A DNA stretch of 38,443 bases from CAYSRM01 sp964475205 (GTDB lineage: Bacteria > Verrucomicrobiota > Kiritimatiellia > UBA8416 > CAYSRM01). The translations under genes and the position numbers were made by a program. Location of the stretch: the NCBI GenBank assembly GCA_964475205.1, contig CAYYVQ010000021.1:1-38443 (forward strand). The letters run 5' to 3'. The notes below the pieces were generated by a model. The model was not told the origin of the DNA. It worked only from the letters and a program-made list of their open reading frames with translations, and made no database searches. Below are positions 7,174 to 15,402 of the stretch, piece by piece. Position 1 is the first letter of the stretch. Each line of letters begins with the position of its first letter.

Positions 7174-8907
7174 CTAGCCCCACCCGGGCAGCAGTTGCAA
7201 TAGGAAGTTCAGCCCTGTTCCTACTATCAGTGTAACGCTGATCATAACAAGGGCGGATTTCATCATGCCTGTAATTCCCAGCTCTTTAACCATCACAGCA
7301 AAAGTAGCTACACAGGGGAAATACATTGCCAGAACCACGCTGGCTACAACAACCTGTCTCGCGTTCAGTCCCAGTGGAGCAAGCATGCCAACGGCAACGT
7401 CTTTTCTCAAGAATCCTATAACCAATCCTCCTACCGCCTCACCGGGAAGTCCGAAAAGCCCGGAAACAAACGGCCGGCAGAACCTGGCCACAAAGGCAAT
7501 AATTCCTGTAGCATACATGATATTAACGATCAGAACCCCGAACAAAACCCACGGAACCGCTTCGCGTATGAACCAGATCACCCGCATCATGACTTTTTTC
7601 CCAATACCCTTCCAGTAAGGGATGCGATAGGGAGGCACATCCATAAGAATTTCCGGGCTTTCTCCGCCGATCAAGCGGTTCATCAACAACCCCAGAACCA
7701 CCCACACAAAGAGCAGGGTCAGGAAGATGGGCAAAAAGGCCTTTGCCCCAAATTCTCCGGCAAGCCCGGCAATCATGGCAATCTGAGCCATGCATGGAAC
7801 GCTTATAGCCATGAGGGTAGCTGAAATAAATCTTTCTCTCTTGTTCTCCATTATCCGGCTGGACAATACTCCCGGGACGTTGCAGCCAAGCCCCAGAAGC
7901 ATGGGGATGATTCCCATGCCGTGCAAGCCTACACGGTGCATTATAGTGTCGGTAAGCACCGCAAGCCTAGGCAGGTAGCCGGAATCTTCGAGAAAGGAAA
8001 GAACCAGATAGAAAGAAAAGACATAAGGCAACACGGCTGCAAACGGAACATAAAGGCCTGTTGACAGCAATCCCATGGATTCGGTGAAATGCAGTTCGCC
8101 TTCCTGGAGTTTGCCTATAAGTATGTCATGCGCAAAACCGGAGCCGCCAAGCAGCCCGGATAACTGCATCAGCGCAGGCTTCCAGGCATTTTCGAAGATC
8201 GGATCGAATACGAACGATATCAGACCTTCCCCTATGAAGCGGATTACCTCGAAGACCGCGGCAAGCACAAGCAGTGCAATCAATATTCCGCTGATCGGCT
8301 TTACTGACGCCTCGCCGAGCCTGTCAAGAAACGTATGATGTCTGTGGGTCAGCTTCTGAACCTTCTTTATAATTTCGCCAATCCTCTGCCATCGCTGTTC
8401 TTCGTCATAATCATATTTTGCAGGGCTTGCCTCAGGCATTCTATCAACCAGCGTCTTGGCGCCCATCCCGGTTATCGCCACAGTGGGAACGCAAGGAACT
8501 CCAAGTATTGATTCCAGGCCTTCGGCGTCTATATGAACCCCGGTGTGCTCAGTCTCGTCCCAGAAGTTCAGGGCCACGATGGTTCTTTTTTTTCTTTTCA
8601 AGATCTGCAAGGTCAGGTTAAGGCTGCGCTCAAGGTTGGTTGCATCCATAACCACTACAACTATGTCTTCTTCAGAAAGCTCATTCAGCATTTTGACAGC
8701 CACATCTTCGGCAGGTGAAGTGGCTTCCAGGGAATAAGTGCCGGGAACATCTATTACTTCGGCTTTTTCTTTGCCTATAGGCATGCGTCCACGGGTAAAT
8801 TCCACAGTTGTTCCCGGGTAGTTGGAAGATAACACGTTAGCGCCGGTGAGGCGGTTAAACACCACGCTCTTCCCGACATTGGGATTGCCCATTAGAAGAA
8901 CTTTCAT
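7174..8907 (-). CDS. feoB: Ferrous iron transport protein B
   Basis: FeoB is an inner-membrane Fe(II) transporter with a cytoplasmic GTPase. The G domain shows G1 GNPNVGKS (7-14), a G2 threonine in YPGTTVE, G3 DVPGTYSL and G4 NFWDE. It is followed by a short helical linker and a multi-pass membrane region. That region has LEDSGYLPRLAVL, the GLGCNVPGV motif and VPCMAQIAMI, the conserved Cys-containing gate sequences. At 577 residues it is clearly shorter than E. coli FeoB (773), with a trimmed G-domain/linker and C-terminus. It overlaps feoA by ATGA. The gene belongs to the dtxR-led operon and should be iron-repressed. Confidence 0.94.
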   Translation of the reverse strand: MKVLLMGNPNVGKSVVFNRLTGANVLSSNYPGTTVEFTRGRMPIGKEKAEVIDVPGTYSLEATSPAEDVAVKMLNELSEEDIVVVVMDATNLERSLNLTLQILKRKKRTIVALNFWDETEHTGVHIDAEGLESILGVPCVPTVAITGMGAKTLVDRMPEASPAKYDYDEEQRWQRIGEIIKKVQKLTHRHHTFLDRLGEASVKPISGILIALLVLAAVFEVIRFIGEGLISFVFDPIFENAWKPALMQLSGLLGGSGFAHDILIGKLQEGELHFTESMGLLSTGLYVPFAAVLPYVFSFYLVLSFLEDSGYLPRLAVLTDTIMHRVGLHGMGIIPMLLGLGCNVPGVLSSRIMENKRERFISATLMAISVPCMAQIAMIAGLAGEFGAKAFLPIFLTLLFVWVVLGLLMNRLIGGESPEILMDVPPYRIPYWKGIGKKVMMRVIWFIREAVPWVLFGVLIVNIMYATGIIAFVARFCRPFVSGLFGLPGEAVGGLVIGFLRKDVAVGMLAPLGLNARQVVVASVVLAMYFPCVATFAVMVKELGITGMMKSALVMISVTLIVGTGLNFLLQLLPGWG

Positions 8908-9155
8908 CTCTCGTTGTTTCCTCCGCTCTCAACCATAATCCTGCGTGCCATTCCATGGCCCAGAGCCACCTGGGAGTTCCCGATTCGAACGGTCACAGGT
9001 CCCCTGAAAAAAGAGCTGTTGACGATCCTCAATTCGACCCCCGGACGGATTCCTATTGCTTCCAACCTGCCCAGAAGTCCGAACCCGCCGTCAATTTCCT
9101 TTACTTGACCGGTATCTCTGCTTTTCATCTCTGTAAGCTTGACAATCCTGCTCAC
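8904..9155 (-). CDS. feoA: Ferrous iron transport protein A
   Basis: An 83-residue SH3-like FeoA protein, the small cytoplasmic partner of FeoB. Family segments are GLLGRLEAIGIRPGVELRIV, the beta-strand pair FFRGPVTVRIGNSQVALG and the C-terminal GMARRIMVE. Translation starts at GTG, overlapping the stop of the upstream dtxR-type gene (GTGA). The stop overlaps the feoB start (ATGA), so the three genes are tightly coupled. Confidence 0.92.
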   Translation of the reverse strand: MSRIVKLTEMKSRDTGQVKEIDGGFGLLGRLEAIGIRPGVELRIVNSSFFRGPVTVRIGNSQVALGHGMARRIMVESGGNNER

Positions 9156-9682
9156 TGCTCAGCCCCCTGTTCCTGTGTCCGTTCCAACTTTTTCTCAAAA
9201 TCGACCAGAAATTTGTCCAGTTGCTTCCTCTTGCTTACAATGTTTCCGCCGTTCCTGACGAATTCGGCAAAGCGAGTCAGCCAGTCCCTGCCGGCTCTCG
9301 GGCACTCTTCAATAAAACGGGCAAAATAAGTCAGCCTGTCGAGCACCTGTCGATCCATCACGTGTTCCATCCTGCAGGCATTTTCTTCTGCAAGCTTATT
9401 GTCAATCAGAAGGACTTCCGTGAGGAAGTTGCGTATAACATTATGATGCCGGGTAACTTCTTTTGCTATTCTTCGGCCGCTCGGAGTCAGTTTTGCTATC
9501 TCATAGGGCGAATACTTCACCAGCCCCTTGTCCGCCAGGTTGTGTAACGCAGCGGTTACAGTCGACTTGTGAACCGAGAGGTTTTCAGCTATATCTCTCA
9601 CTCTTGCAGGCCTTTTTTCCCTCTCGAATTCCAGTATGACCTCCAGGTAATCTTCCAGTTTTTCTGATAATGACTGATTCAT
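9152..9682 (-). CDS. DtxR/IdeR-type metal-dependent repressor
   Basis: A 176-residue regulator. The N-terminal winged helix (about 8-70) includes RVRDIAENLSVHKSTVTAAL. The metal-binding/dimer domain carries the string ENACRMEHVMD, which matches the E-A-C-R-W-E-H-V-M region of DtxR/IdeR. Cys at that ancillary ligand position is typical of iron-responsive members, whereas MntR has Glu-Gly there. The first in-frame ATG upstream of the HTH is at 9682. Open frame continues further upstream but has no family sequence. The gene leads feoA-feoB, so it most likely represses its own operon when Fe(II) is plentiful (inference). The C-terminus lacks an SH3-like third domain. FeoA-type SH3 domains are homologous to that lost domain, so the split order is suggestive. 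Confidence 0.88.
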   Translation of the reverse strand: MNQSLSEKLEDYLEVILEFEREKRPARVRDIAENLSVHKSTVTAALHNLADKGLVKYSPYEIAKLTPSGRRIAKEVTRHHNVIRNFLTEVLLIDNKLAEENACRMEHVMDRQVLDRLTYFARFIEECPRAGRDWLTRFAEFVRNGGNIVSKRKQLDKFLVDFEKKLERTQEQGAEQ

Positions 9683-9814
9683 ATTTTTAATTTTCGCATA
9701 GAAATGTTTTATATGTCCAACATTATTTTGTTTTGCAAACAATTCAGAGGGCATTTTTTCACCTTGAATTCGGGCAACATCCATGCGCTTGCCGCGGGCG
9801 GAGCCCACATGTGC

Positions 9815-9843
9815 TTGACAATCAATGCCCTCCATTCTAATTT
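9815..9843 (+). promoter_or_regulatory. Predicted promoter for ilvE-dut
   Basis: TTGACA (9815-9820), exactly 17 bases, then TAATTT (9838-9843). Transcription would start near 9850, about 70 bases before the ilvE ATG. It lies in the divergent region shared with the dtxR-type gene. That gene's own promoter on the minus strand is less clear: a TTGCAA with a TATAAA about 19 bases downstream is the best candidate. Confidence 0.55.
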
Positions 9844-9920
9844 CCGACTGTGTAACGCAATCTGTCCGCTTGCTGCACAACGAGATGTGCAGCCGGGATT
9901 TTACTGAAAGGATTTTTGTT

Positions 9921-10838
9921 ATGGCTTTCGGAGAAGGTAAAATATGGTATGACGGAAAGACAGTCGACTGGAAGGACGCAACTTGCCACATAATGAGCCA
10001 CGTTGTGCACTACGGTTCTTCAGTGTTCGAAGGCATGCGGTGCTACGAAACCGACAAAGGGGCTGGAATTTTCCGGTTAGGTGAACATATGTCGCGTCTT
10101 TACGATTCGTCAAAAATTTACCGTATACCAATTCCTTATTCGCAGGAGGAATTCGAAAAAGCTGTTATCGAAACAGTAAAGATCAACAACCTTAAATCCT
10201 GTTATATACGACCAGTCGTGTTTCGCGGGGTAGGAAGCATCGGGCTTAATCCGATGGATTGTGCCACGCATTGTGCGGTAGCTGCCTGGACATGGGGCAA
10301 ATATCTCGGGGAAGATGCTATGGAAAAAGGCGTGTCGGTCAGGGTGGCTTCATGGAACCGGGCCGCCCCAAACACGTTTCCGGCAATGGCAAAGGCGGGG
10401 GGAAACTATCTTAATTCCCAGCTCATAAAGCTGGAAGCCGTTCTTGACGGTTATGCCGAAGGCATAGCGCTTGACAGTTTCGGATTCATCTCGGAAGGCG
10501 CAGGCGAGAACATCTTCCTGGTACGAAACGGAACAATTCACACTCCTCCGTCAAGTTGCGCAATCCTGCCTGGAATTACGAGGGACTGCATCTTCACAAT
10601 TGCAGAAGACCTGGGATGCCGGGTGGAAGAGCATGTGCTGCCCCGGGAGTCACTGTACATAGCCGACGAAGTCTTCTTTACGGGAACAGCCGCCGAAGTT
10701 GCGCCGGTTACAAAAATAGACAATATTGAAATAGGAAACGGCAAACGAGGGCCAATCACCGAAAAGATCCAGTCAGAGTTTTACAATATCGTCGAAGGCA
10801 GCATCCCAGATCGGCATGGCTGGCTGACCTATATTTAA
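9921..10838 (+). CDS. ilvE: Branched-chain amino acid aminotransferase
   Basis: A PLP fold-type IV transaminase of 305 residues that interconverts Val/Leu/Ile and their 2-oxo acids. Lys158 in FPAMAKAGGNYLNSQL is the predicted Schiff-base lysine. Other signatures are HYGSSVFEGMR near the N-terminus, EGIALDSFGFISEGAGENIF, the phosphate-loop PGITRD, and VFFTGTAAEVAPV. The ATG at 9921 follows AAAGGA. An upstream in-frame start at 9825 is not supported by family length. It is followed by dut after 35 bases, probably on the same transcript. Confidence 0.95.
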   Translation: MAFGEGKIWYDGKTVDWKDATCHIMSHVVHYGSSVFEGMRCYETDKGAGIFRLGEHMSRLYDSSKIYRIPIPYSQEEFEKAVIETVKINNLKSCYIRPVVFRGVGSIGLNPMDCATHCAVAAWTWGKYLGEDAMEKGVSVRVASWNRAAPNTFPAMAKAGGNYLNSQLIKLEAVLDGYAEGIALDSFGFISEGAGENIFLVRNGTIHTPPSSCAILPGITRDCIFTIAEDLGCRVEEHVLPRESLYIADEVFFTGTAAEVAPVTKIDNIEIGNGKRGPITEKIQSEFYNIVEGSIPDRHGWLTYI

Positions 10839-10873
10839 ATCCTGATGGACGCCAACCGGGGAGGATCAGCCCG

Positions 10874-11305
10874 TTGAAGAAGACGCTTAAAATACAGAAA
10901 ATTCACCAGGAAGCCGTGACGCCGCATTATGCGCATCCCGGAGATGCCGGCTTGGATTTGTTCGCATTTGAAGACGCTTTTATCCCATCGGGCGAATATA
11001 GACGCGTTGGCACGGGAGTGCGCATCGAATTGCCCGAAGGAACAGAAGGCCAGGTCAGGCCGAGAAGCGGCCTGGCTTTAAAACACGGGGTGACGGTTCT
11101 TAACAGTCCCGGCACCGTGGATGAAGGATATCGTGGTGAAGTGGCTGTTATACTTATTAATCACGGGAAAGAGGATTTTGTTGTATCAAGGGGGATGAAA
11201 ATCGCCCAGATGCTTATTAAGAATGTTGAAACCGTTAATCTTAGTGAAGTCGCCAGCCTTTCGGAAACAAGCAGAGGAGACGGCGGCTTCGGTTCAACCG
11301 GCTGA
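10874..11305 (+). CDS. dut: Deoxyuridine 5'-triphosphate nucleotidohydrolase
   Basis: A 143-residue trimeric dUTPase that hydrolyses dUTP to dUMP, the substrate of ThyX. All the family motifs are visible: HPGDAGLDL (motif 1), RPRSGLALKHG (motif 2), NSPGTVDEGYRGEVAVIL (motif 3, with the catalytic Asp), RGMKIAQML (motif 4) and RGDGGFGSTG (motif 5). The start codon is TTG, with GGGGAGGA about nine bases upstream. No internal ATG would keep motif 1. The 257 bases to the next gene contain only a short direct repeat, CCGGGGTAA twice, and no recognisable RNA or gene. Confidence 0.95.
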   Translation: MKKTLKIQKIHQEAVTPHYAHPGDAGLDLFAFEDAFIPSGEYRRVGTGVRIELPEGTEGQVRPRSGLALKHGVTVLNSPGTVDEGYRGEVAVILINHGKEDFVVSRGMKIAQMLIKNVETVNLSEVASLSETSRGDGGFGSTG

Positions 11306-11562
11306 GCCGGTCTGGGGATGAATGCCGCCGGCGGTTTGGGCAAGTAGATTCATTTGTTTCAGACGTGGCGCGAGCTGCCTTTGCACCTCGCGAACGCGGC
11401 ATCATTCCGTTTGGCCGCGCAGGGATGGATTATTATCATTAGCCGTGATTATTCGTGCAATGCCGGGGTAATCCGGGGTAAATTTTAAAAATCTATTGCA
11501 GGAAATTCTATCTGCCGGTCAGCAGATGTGTGGATATCAGTATAATTTCAAAAGAGGAAAAC

Positions 11563-12576
11563 ATGAACGTCAATCCATGGGGAAAGGTCTTGTTTGGAAG
11601 CGAACAGGTTATGGCCAGATCTTATCAGAAATGGTCCGCCCAGCCCGTGGACCAGGAATTCAGCCATTCATCAGAGCCTGAACCTGCAAAACAGACGTCA
11701 ATTGCCGCCGCGAAAAGCATAGCGGGTCCCGGTACCTTCTTTGGAAAAGCCAGGCGCACGCTTACTTTTCTTCCTGCAACCAAGCCGGGCTGGCGCTTTG
11801 ACAGGTCTGACCTTCCCGAGTCAATGCCGATCCCTGTTTCGATAAACAATATATGGACTACTGCGAGGAATATAGTTCTATCCAGCGGTTCGCCGCACAA
11901 TTATATGCGAATGGTTGAACATATTGTTGCGCTTAAAGTAGGGCTTCGGATTGACAATGCGGTGGTGCGAATGGATTCCGGCGACCCGCCCCTGTTTGAC
12001 AGGAGCAGCCTGGACCTTGTTGAAACAGCGCAGGCGGCGGGCATACAGGAAACAGACATGGATTCCCATTATGTAACCGTAAGGCAACCGGTTTCGGTTG
12101 TGGGGCCGAGGGGGAGTTTCCTTTCCTTCCTGCCCGCGGAAAAGGGGTCTTCAGTTCTGTATATTGATTGCGCAATAGATTTCAGATCTGCCATCGGGAA
12201 ACAGCGGATCAGGTTTCCGGTCTGTCCGAAACATTTCAAATACGGTTCTTTTGCCCGAACCAATGCACCCCTTCTTACTATGTTGTACTGCAAAACAATA
12301 GGCAAAATTTTTGCTGATATACGCAATCTGGGGTATACAACAAAAAACATACTGATTGCCGGGCCAAACCGTTACCTGAATACTCCGCGCCTTTACCACG
12401 GGAACAAATCTCTAGAGGCAGCCTGGCACAGAGCGGTTCTCGATCTGCTTGCGGCAATAGCCCTTATTGACAAGGGAAGGCTGGCGGGCACGGTTATATC
12501 CTACAAGGCGGGCCACACGCTGGATGTCAATATGATCAAAGAACTGTACAGGCAGGATCTTCTTGTCTCACTTTGA
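11563..12576 (+). CDS. Divergent LpxC-like protein
   Basis: 337 residues that align with UDP-3-O-acyl-N-acetylglucosamine deacetylase (LpxC, lipid A pathway). Matching segments are GPGTFFGKARRTLTFLPA, then MVEHIVALKVGLRIDNAVV with Glu119-His120 corresponding to catalytic Glu78 and ligand His79, and finally SYKAGHTLD with His318 corresponding to His265. The HKxLD motif (His238/Asp242 in E. coli) appears as H289-RAVL-D294, one residue too long, so the zinc site may be altered. There is a 50-residue N-terminal extension without similarity. ATG 11563 follows AGAGGAAA, and a GTG at 11530 is less likely. It is coupled to the CBM9-like gene six bases downstream. It is either a second, atypical LpxC or a repurposed relative. 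Confidence 0.7.
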   Translation: MNVNPWGKVLFGSEQVMARSYQKWSAQPVDQEFSHSSEPEPAKQTSIAAAKSIAGPGTFFGKARRTLTFLPATKPGWRFDRSDLPESMPIPVSINNIWTTARNIVLSSGSPHNYMRMVEHIVALKVGLRIDNAVVRMDSGDPPLFDRSSLDLVETAQAAGIQETDMDSHYVTVRQPVSVVGPRGSFLSFLPAEKGSSVLYIDCAIDFRSAIGKQRIRFPVCPKHFKYGSFARTNAPLLTMLYCKTIGKIFADIRNLGYTTKNILIAGPNRYLNTPRLYHGNKSLEAAWHRAVLDLLAAIALIDKGRLAGTVISYKAGHTLDVNMIKELYRQDLLVSL

Positions 12577-12582
12577 TTTCTT

Positions 12583-13242
12583 ATGGAATACAAGGTCACA
12601 AGAATCCAAAAGCCGCCGGTCGATAATCCTGACTGGGACAAGGGGCCATGGACCAGGATCAAATCCTTAAAGCTTGAAAACACCCTGGGCGCGGCTCCGG
12701 TTCATTTTCCCGAAACGGAAGCTAAAATCGCGCACGACAACAGTTCGCTGCATGTAATCTTCCGGGTCAAGGACAGTTATGTTCTGGCAACCAAGACAGT
12801 CGACCAGGAAGCTGTCTGCCAGGACAGTTGTGTTGAGCTTTTTTTTACACCGGGTCCGGATCCTTCAATGGGGTACTTCAATATCGAAGCAAATTGTGCC
12901 GGAACAAAGCTTGCAAGGTTCCAGACTGCTCCAGAAAAAGACAAAATTCTCCTTGCTCCTGAACATTTGAAGCTGATCAAAACTTCAGCTTCCATTTCCG
13001 GGCCGGTGAAAGAAGAGATGACCGGCGCCGTTACCTGGACCCTCCAGCACAGGATTTCCTGTTCAGCGCTTGAGCCGTATTTCAAAATCTCAAAGCCGCT
13101 GACAGGTCAAATATGGCGGGCAAACCTGTACAAGTGCGCAGACCAATCATCGCATCCTCACTGGCTATGCTGGTCGCCTTTAATAACGGAGAGTTTCACC
13201 TACCATGTTCCTCAATGTTTCGGACAGCTTATAATGGAGTAA
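12583..13242 (+). CDS. CBM9-like (family 9 carbohydrate-binding) domain protein
   Basis: 219 residues comprising little more than one CBM9/DOMON-like beta sandwich. Recognisable segments are PDWDKGPWTRIKSLKLEN, then AKIAHDNSSLHVIFRVKDSY, QDSCVELFFTPGPD, GYFNIEANCAGTKL and the C-terminal IWRANLYKCAD...HPHWLCWSPL. This is the layout of stand-alone CBM9-like proteins of unknown function. No signal peptide is visible, so it is probably cytoplasmic. There is no clear Shine-Dalgarno. The start is six bases after the LpxC-like stop, which suggests translational coupling and a joint role, perhaps with a sugar-containing ligand (inference). Confidence 0.72.
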   Translation: MEYKVTRIQKPPVDNPDWDKGPWTRIKSLKLENTLGAAPVHFPETEAKIAHDNSSLHVIFRVKDSYVLATKTVDQEAVCQDSCVELFFTPGPDPSMGYFNIEANCAGTKLARFQTAPEKDKILLAPEHLKLIKTSASISGPVKEEMTGAVTWTLQHRISCSALEPYFKISKPLTGQIWRANLYKCADQSSHPHWLCWSPLITESFTYHVPQCFGQLIME

Positions 13243-13263
13243 TACCCGGCGTAAGACCTCGTG

Positions 13264-14364
13264 TCACTTCAGGGGCGTCTCGTTGACAACTCTTATTCTG
13301 CCTGCAATCTGAGGGTCGGGTTCAAATAGTTTCAGGAAACCCCTGGTAGCAAAAAATTGAGCGGGTTTTGAGTCTGTAACAAACAATGCCTCGCCTCCTG
13401 TCCGCTCCAGTATTCCGGTTCCTGACTTCACTCCCATGATAAAAAGAATTGTGGAGAGCGCGTCGGCATCGGCAGCGGAGTCTGATATAACCGTGACCTG
13501 GGCCATGCCTTGCACCGGGGCGCCGGTTCTCGGATCAAGGATATGGGCATATTTCCTGCCGGCTATCTCTACAAACCTCTCATAGTTGCCAGAGGTAGCG
13601 ACTGCTGCGCCGTTGGAAAGCCGGATCCTGCCAAGAATTGCTTCCGGAACGAAAGGATTTCGCACACCTATGCGCCATGGTTCATTTTCCTGCCTTTTCC
13701 CGGCGCAACGCAGGTTGCCCCCGATGCCCACAATGAAATTTCCGGCGTCCCGGGCCTGCAACTCTTCATAGCAGCGGTCCACTGCATAGCCTTTAGCTAT
13801 ACCTCCCAGATCCAGTTCCATTCCTTTCTGGTCAAGGGACACAACCGCGGCACGGTTTGTGTGGTTTCGGTTGTTTTCTAACCAGCGAATTGTTATTTTC
13901 CGGTAGTCCACGAGGTTTTTTGCCGTCTTAATTTCTTCTGCAACAGGAATGCCCTCAGGCTCATTGCTGCCTCCAAAGCCCCATGTTTTCGTGAGCGGAC
14001 CGACAGTTGGATCGAAAACGCCCCTTGAGATTTCAGCGTATTGAACGCCCATCTGGAGGACTTTGAGCGTTTCACCCGAAAGCCTGACACCCTTTTCACC
14101 TGCGCGGCGGGAAATGGCTGAGAGTTTACTTCCAGGCCGGTATTTGCTGAGTCTGCCTTCCAACTCTTCCGTAATTTTTTCGCAAATATCAAGGTAATCG
14201 TTGACTTGAGTCCCGGCTGTGCCAGGCATTGTCAGTTCCGCAATCGTCCCCATACACTGCCAGCTTCTCAAAACGTTTGAAGAGACAACAGGCTTTGAGC
14301 AACTTGAAAGAGCAAGCGCCATGACAACGATTGAACAGGTAATAATGCTGCGCCAGGCGGTCAT
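13264..14364 (-). CDS. apbE: FAD:protein FMN transferase, lipoprotein
   Basis: ApbE attaches FMN covalently to Thr/Ser of flavoproteins such as RNF/NQR subunits. The 366 residues begin with a lipoprotein signal ending LALSSC (Cys22), so it faces the periplasm. Family motifs are GVFDPTVGPLTKTWGFGG, DLGGIAKGYAVDRC, FIVGIGGNLRCAG, KYAHILDPRTGAPVQG and SDSAADADALST, the last containing the Mg-binding residues. The ATG overlaps the stop of the TPR-like gene (ATGA). It is the last gene of the exporter cluster and converges with the CBM9-like gene, with 21 bases between stops and no obvious terminator. Confidence 0.93.
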   Translation of the reverse strand: MTAWRSIITCSIVVMALALSSCSKPVVSSNVLRSWQCMGTIAELTMPGTAGTQVNDYLDICEKITEELEGRLSKYRPGSKLSAISRRAGEKGVRLSGETLKVLQMGVQYAEISRGVFDPTVGPLTKTWGFGGSNEPEGIPVAEEIKTAKNLVDYRKITIRWLENNRNHTNRAAVVSLDQKGMELDLGGIAKGYAVDRCYEELQARDAGNFIVGIGGNLRCAGKRQENEPWRIGVRNPFVPEAILGRIRLSNGAAVATSGNYERFVEIAGRKYAHILDPRTGAPVQGMAQVTVISDSAADADALSTILFIMGVKSGTGILERTGGEALFVTDSKPAQFFATRGFLKLFEPDPQIAGRIRVVNETPLK

Positions 14365-15398
14365 AACATTTCCGCTTCTCTGCGCAATTCCGCCGCCTTC
14401 TCCGTATCGCCAAGCTTCTCAAACACTTCAGCAGTTTCAGAAAGAAAATTGGAGTACACCCGCTGAAGGTAGGGAGTATCATAAGTATCCAGCATTTCCC
14501 TGTAAAAGGCGCGGACCTTGGGAAAATTTGCGGGTTCAGGCTCAAGACGGTATATCTCTTCTCGTGGCTTGTAAACCAGGCGTCCCCGTAGAATCATATC
14601 TTTCAAGACCTGCAACAGCATGCGGTTGTTGGCAAAGACATCTTTGCTCTCGGCTGCCTCTTTCTTTCCGAGATGCGCCCAGTAAAGCGCGTGAGCCTGT
14701 GGAGTGCGCCAGTCAAGCGGTCCGTATAAATGGTCTGCTTCCTTCATTATGCCGGGCAACAACTTGTATCGCTTTTTCAGTTCTTTGGTCTTGTCAGCAT
14801 CCCTGGCGAGATCTACGTAATCAGGAAAGCCGTCCCCGAAAAATTCAGACATCTTTTCCGCCCAGGCTTTCTTGAAGAACAGATGGGCAGGATCAGATCT
14901 GCCGCCGATCTTGTGCTGAAATATCCAGCCCAGGTTGAGATACAATTCGGGATCATGCCTGTTGTACGGAATCCCATTATCCCTGAGGAGTTGTATGCCG
15001 TTTTGAACCCAACGCCACTTGTCTTCTTCGCGGGGCATAAGCGCGCTCACGTTGTAAGCGAGATTCCACGCGTGGAACCACCAGATTTCCGCATGGCGGG
15101 GTTCAAGTTTGGTAATCCAATCGGAAAGCTGGACAAGTTCGAATATTCTGCCTGTATTTTGGAGGTCAACCATTCTAACCCAGAGCATATCTGCAAAAAG
15201 GCCCCTGAATCCTCCCAGCGCAACCATGCTGAACGCCACCATGGGCGGCATTTCCGTATGATGCCGAATTTCACCGGCATAATTGCTGCGGCGCATGCCA
15301 AGGACAATGTTATGCTGTACCGCCGCGGCCGCAAAACAGCAAATACAAATCGCAGCAATTACAGATGCCGGCAGTCGTTTTCTGTCTTCCTGTTTCAT
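14361..15398 (-). CDS. Membrane-anchored TPR-like protein of an ABC exporter cluster
   Basis: 345 residues. After a short basic start there is one hydrophobic segment (about 10-30) that anchors the protein. A helical solenoid-type region then has WITKLEPRHAEIWWFHAWNLAYNVSAL and DPELYLNLGWIFQHKIGG, and the C-terminus EVFEKLGDTEKAAELRREAE is TPR-like. I recognise the segment VALGGFRGLFADMLWVRM as belonging to a family seen beside ABC-2 permeases in PVC bacteria. Its function is unknown. ATG 15398 lies four bases after the permease stop, and an earlier in-frame start would overlap the permease. It is followed by apbE with ATGA overlap. Confidence 0.75.
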   Translation of the reverse strand: MKQEDRKRLPASVIAAICICCFAAAAVQHNIVLGMRRSNYAGEIRHHTEMPPMVAFSMVALGGFRGLFADMLWVRMVDLQNTGRIFELVQLSDWITKLEPRHAEIWWFHAWNLAYNVSALMPREEDKWRWVQNGIQLLRDNGIPYNRHDPELYLNLGWIFQHKIGGRSDPAHLFFKKAWAEKMSEFFGDGFPDYVDLARDADKTKELKKRYKLLPGIMKEADHLYGPLDWRTPQAHALYWAHLGKKEAAESKDVFANNRMLLQVLKDMILRGRLVYKPREEIYRLEPEPANFPKVRAFYREMLDTYDTPYLQRVYSNFLSETAEVFEKLGDTEKAAELRREAEML

Positions 15399-15402
15399 TA
15401 TT

